Below are positions 6,828 to 8,332 of a stretch of DNA of 8,332 nt, one piece after another. Origin of the DNA: an uncultured bacterium (GTDB lineage Bacteria > Verrucomicrobiota > Lentisphaeria > Victivallales > UBA1829); the NCBI GenBank assembly GCA_900549045.1, contig URNE01000082.1:1-8332 (forward strand), written 5' to 3'. How positions within the stretch are numbered: the stretch's first letter is position 1; each line of letters begins with the position of its first letter. The notes below the pieces were generated by a model, which saw only the letters and a list, made by a program, of their open reading frames with translations, made no database searches and was not told the DNA's origin. The position numbers and the translations under genes are program-made.

Positions 6828-8165
6828 CTAGGCTTCGTTCAGACGGGTCAGTTCCGCATTTCCGGCCTTGTATTCCTCTTCCACGAGATCGCGGGTCTGT
6901 TTCGTCAGCTCGAACGTCTTCTGGAACAGCTTCACCTGCTTGAGGTAGGTGATGTAGTTGTCGTAAGCGGAGCGGACGTCCGTAATCACGGAAATCCAGA
7001 GTTCCGCAAGCGAATATTCCGCCTGTGCCAGTGCCGCCTGGGAAGCGCGGGCGTTGAAGTACGTCGTGCCGCCCTCAAACAGATTCCAGGATGCGGAAAG
7101 ACCGTAGCTGAACGTTCCGACATTCTTCTGGCTCTTCGAACTGTCTCTGCCAAAGTAGCCGTCGAGATAGCGTGTGATGCCGCGCTGATGTCCGTACGAA
7201 AGCGAATAGTCGGCGGAGACGGACGGTCCGAATGCGCAGAGGCTGGACCAGTAGGAGAACTTCGCGGACTCCACCGTCTCACGGTAAGCGCGGAGATCGG
7301 GACGGTTTGCAAGCGCGGTGTCGAGGAAAACCGAAACGTCCGGAAGGACTTCACCCTCCGCGGAAGGCATCTCCGGGAAGGAAACGTCGTCCGGAATCGT
7401 GCCGTCGGCAAGACCGAGCAGAGCGGCGAGCGTGTATTTGTTGGCCGCATAGCTGTACTGCGCGGAAATCAGGTCGCTCTCGCCGTTGTTGTAACGGATT
7501 TTGAAGTTCAGAACGTCGCTGAGCGGAACCGCGCCCGCCTCGAACTTCAGCTGAGTGTCCTTGAGCAGATCCGCGCTGTAGTTCATATCCGCAATCGCGA
7601 TACGCTGCTGGGCGGCGGCAAGCTGAACGTCATTGTAAGCATAAGCGACGGCGCGGAGCAGGAGACGGCGCGCATCGTCCTCTTCCGCGACGGAAGCCTT
7701 CCACGAATGACGGGCGGAAAGCATGTTCATCTCGCGGACGAAGCTGTCGAACAACAGCCACTGTCCGGAAACGCCGATATTGAACGAATCGTTCTGGGAG
7801 CGCGTGCGGTTGGCGGCGTTGTACGGCTGAACAGCGTAGTTGCGGGAGAACTGCTGTCCGAGCGACATGCCGATTCCGACCGTCGGATAGTAAGACGCAA
7901 AGCTCTGGTAGTATCTGGCGCGCGCGGCCGCGATGGCAAAATATTTCGTCTTGAACGTCGGGTTGTTGTTCAGCGCGATATTCTGAGCCTGTTCAAGCGT
8001 GAGCGTGCGGATGTTGTTCGGAAGCAGAACCTTCTCTTCCGGTTTCAGCGTCGTATAGCTGTTCTTCGTCGCCGCCTCGAACGGCTTCCTGTAGGAAGCG
8101 CATCCGGCGAACAGAACGGAGGAGACAGCCGCGGTCAAAAACAAGTATACAAGTCTCGGTTTCAT
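6828..8165 (-). CDS. TolC/NodT-family outer membrane efflux lipoprotein, truncated by a TAG
   Basis: An outer-membrane channel protein of the OEP family, of the kind that works with an inner-membrane pump and a periplasmic adaptor in export or efflux. The N-terminus is a lipoprotein signal: basic start MKPR, hydrophobic stretch, and lipobox LFAGC with Cys22 as the likely lipidated residue, as in OprM/NodT-type proteins. Mature sequence shows the two-fold OEP repeat: the first from about LTLEQAQNIALNNNP (55-245), the second from about PDVSVFLDTALANRPDL (275 on), each with long Ala/Gln-rich helices and beta segments such as SFNIGVSGQWLLFDS. The reading frame stops at a TAG after RLNEA, although typical sequence continues beyond it. 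The protein made would lack the last helix of the second repeat and might not fold. The start has AGGTG about 10 bases upstream. No adaptor or pump gene lies in the window; they could lie outside it. A hairpin terminator follows. Confidence 0.88.
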   Translation of the reverse strand: MKPRLVYLFLTAAVSSVLFAGCASYRKPFEAATKNSYTTLKPEEKVLLPNNIRTLTLEQAQNIALNNNPTFKTKYFAIAAARARYYQSFASYYPTVGIGMSLGQQFSRNYAVQPYNAANRTRSQNDSFNIGVSGQWLLFDSFVREMNMLSARHSWKASVAEEDDARRLLLRAVAYAYNDVQLAAAQQRIAIADMNYSADLLKDTQLKFEAGAVPLSDVLNFKIRYNNGESDLISAQYSYAANKYTLAALLGLADGTIPDDVSFPEMPSAEGEVLPDVSVFLDTALANRPDLRAYRETVESAKFSYWSSLCAFGPSVSADYSLSYGHQRGITRYLDGYFGRDSSKSQKNVGTFSYGLSASWNLFEGGTTYFNARASQAALAQAEYSLAELWISVITDVRSAYDNYITYLKQVKLFQKTFELTKQTRDLVEEEYKAGNAELTRLNEA

Positions 8166-8212
8166 AAGCGTTATTCACCTTAAGTTTTGTTCTCTTCTCT
8201 TCATAACCTTGT

Positions 8213-8241
8213 AATTTACACGCACTTCATGAAATCTGCAA
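8213..8241 (-). promoter_or_regulatory. Tentative promoter of the TolC-family gene
   Basis: On the minus strand, TTGCAG (8236-8241) and TAAATT (8213-8218) are separated by 17 bp and would start transcription about 40 bases before ATG 8165. The matches are partial (3/6 and 4/6), and the whole region is AT-rich, so other placements are possible. Confidence 0.3.
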
Positions 8242-8285
8242 ATCAAAAAACAATATTTTCCTCAAAAAAAGCAAAAAATTTAGCC

Positions 8286-8302
8286 ATCTAAACAGTTTAG
8301 AT
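8286..8302. promoter_or_regulatory. 17-bp palindrome, operator-like
   Basis: ATCTAAAC-A-GTTTAGAT is a perfect 8-bp inverted repeat around one central base, about 120 bp upstream of the TolC-family start and about 45 bp upstream of its tentative promoter. The one-base spacer is too short for an RNA hairpin loop of that full stem, and the arms are AT-rich, so a binding site for a dimeric repressor or activator is more likely. The regulator is not identifiable. It could belong to this gene or to one beyond the right edge. Confidence 0.45.
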
Positions 8303-8332
8303 AAAAGAACATATCCGTAAAACAGCCGTGAA

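Noticed and set aside
26..6830. Alternative genetic code with TAA and TAG read as sense
   Set aside because: TAA ends def and the DUF1189-like gene at the expected lengths, with an independent start and, at 3488-3494, a strong ribosome binding site behind the latter. The in-frame spacing across these junctions (3 and 15 bp) looks coincidental.
6717..8183. Long plus-strand open frame (488 codons) opposite the TolC-family gene
   Set aside because: Antisense shadow of a recognisable outer-membrane protein; no family features of its own.
8177..8206. Short leader peptide (nine codons, MKRREQNLR) upstream of the TolC-family gene
   Set aside because: The putative Shine-Dalgarno is only about 2 bases from its ATG and the peptide has no regulatory codon run.

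Overview
The window reads as a chromosomal segment of a moderately GC-rich Gram-negative bacterium. An outer-membrane TolC-type lipoprotein, an SppA-type membrane protease and the style of the AraC regulator and of the two unusual operon proteins suggest the Lentisphaerota (Victivallales-like) or a neighbouring PVC group. That placement is inference from protein flavour; there is no rRNA to test it.

Layout. At the left edge, on the plus strand, is the 3' part of an AraC-family regulator (to 610). Its frame is interrupted by an in-frame TAA at 26-28. Everything else is on the minus strand. Reading leftwards from the right edge: an upstream region with a 17-bp palindrome (8286-8302) and a tentative promoter; a TolC-family outer-membrane lipoprotein gene (8165 to 6828) that ends at a premature TAG, with its expected C-terminal tail still readable to 6732; and a hairpin terminator (6676-6704). 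Then comes a tightly packed six-gene set: gltX (glutamyl-tRNA synthetase), def (peptide deformylase), a DUF1189-like membrane protein, a CDC123/D123-family ATP-grasp protein, sppA (signal peptide peptidase), and a Cas4/RecB-like PD-(D/E)XK fold protein. The last keeps its Fe-S cysteines but shows no recognisable nuclease active site. Intergenic gaps are 19, 3, 15, 15 and -4 bp, so these are very probably one transcription unit.

How it works together. The first two operon genes serve translation: charging tRNA-Glu and removing N-terminal formyl groups. SppA degrades leftover signal peptides in the membrane. The CDC123-like protein is notable because its eukaryotic relatives assemble translation initiation factor eIF2; lying next to gltX and def, it may also act in translation here, but that is inference.

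Three genes carry apparent lesions within 8.3 kb: TAA in the AraC gene, a frame break in sppA between its start and its membrane segment, and TAG in the TolC gene. In each case recognisable coding sequence continues on both sides. Sequencing or assembly error, recent gene decay and recoding are all possible; TAA and TGA clearly act as ordinary stops in neighbouring genes.
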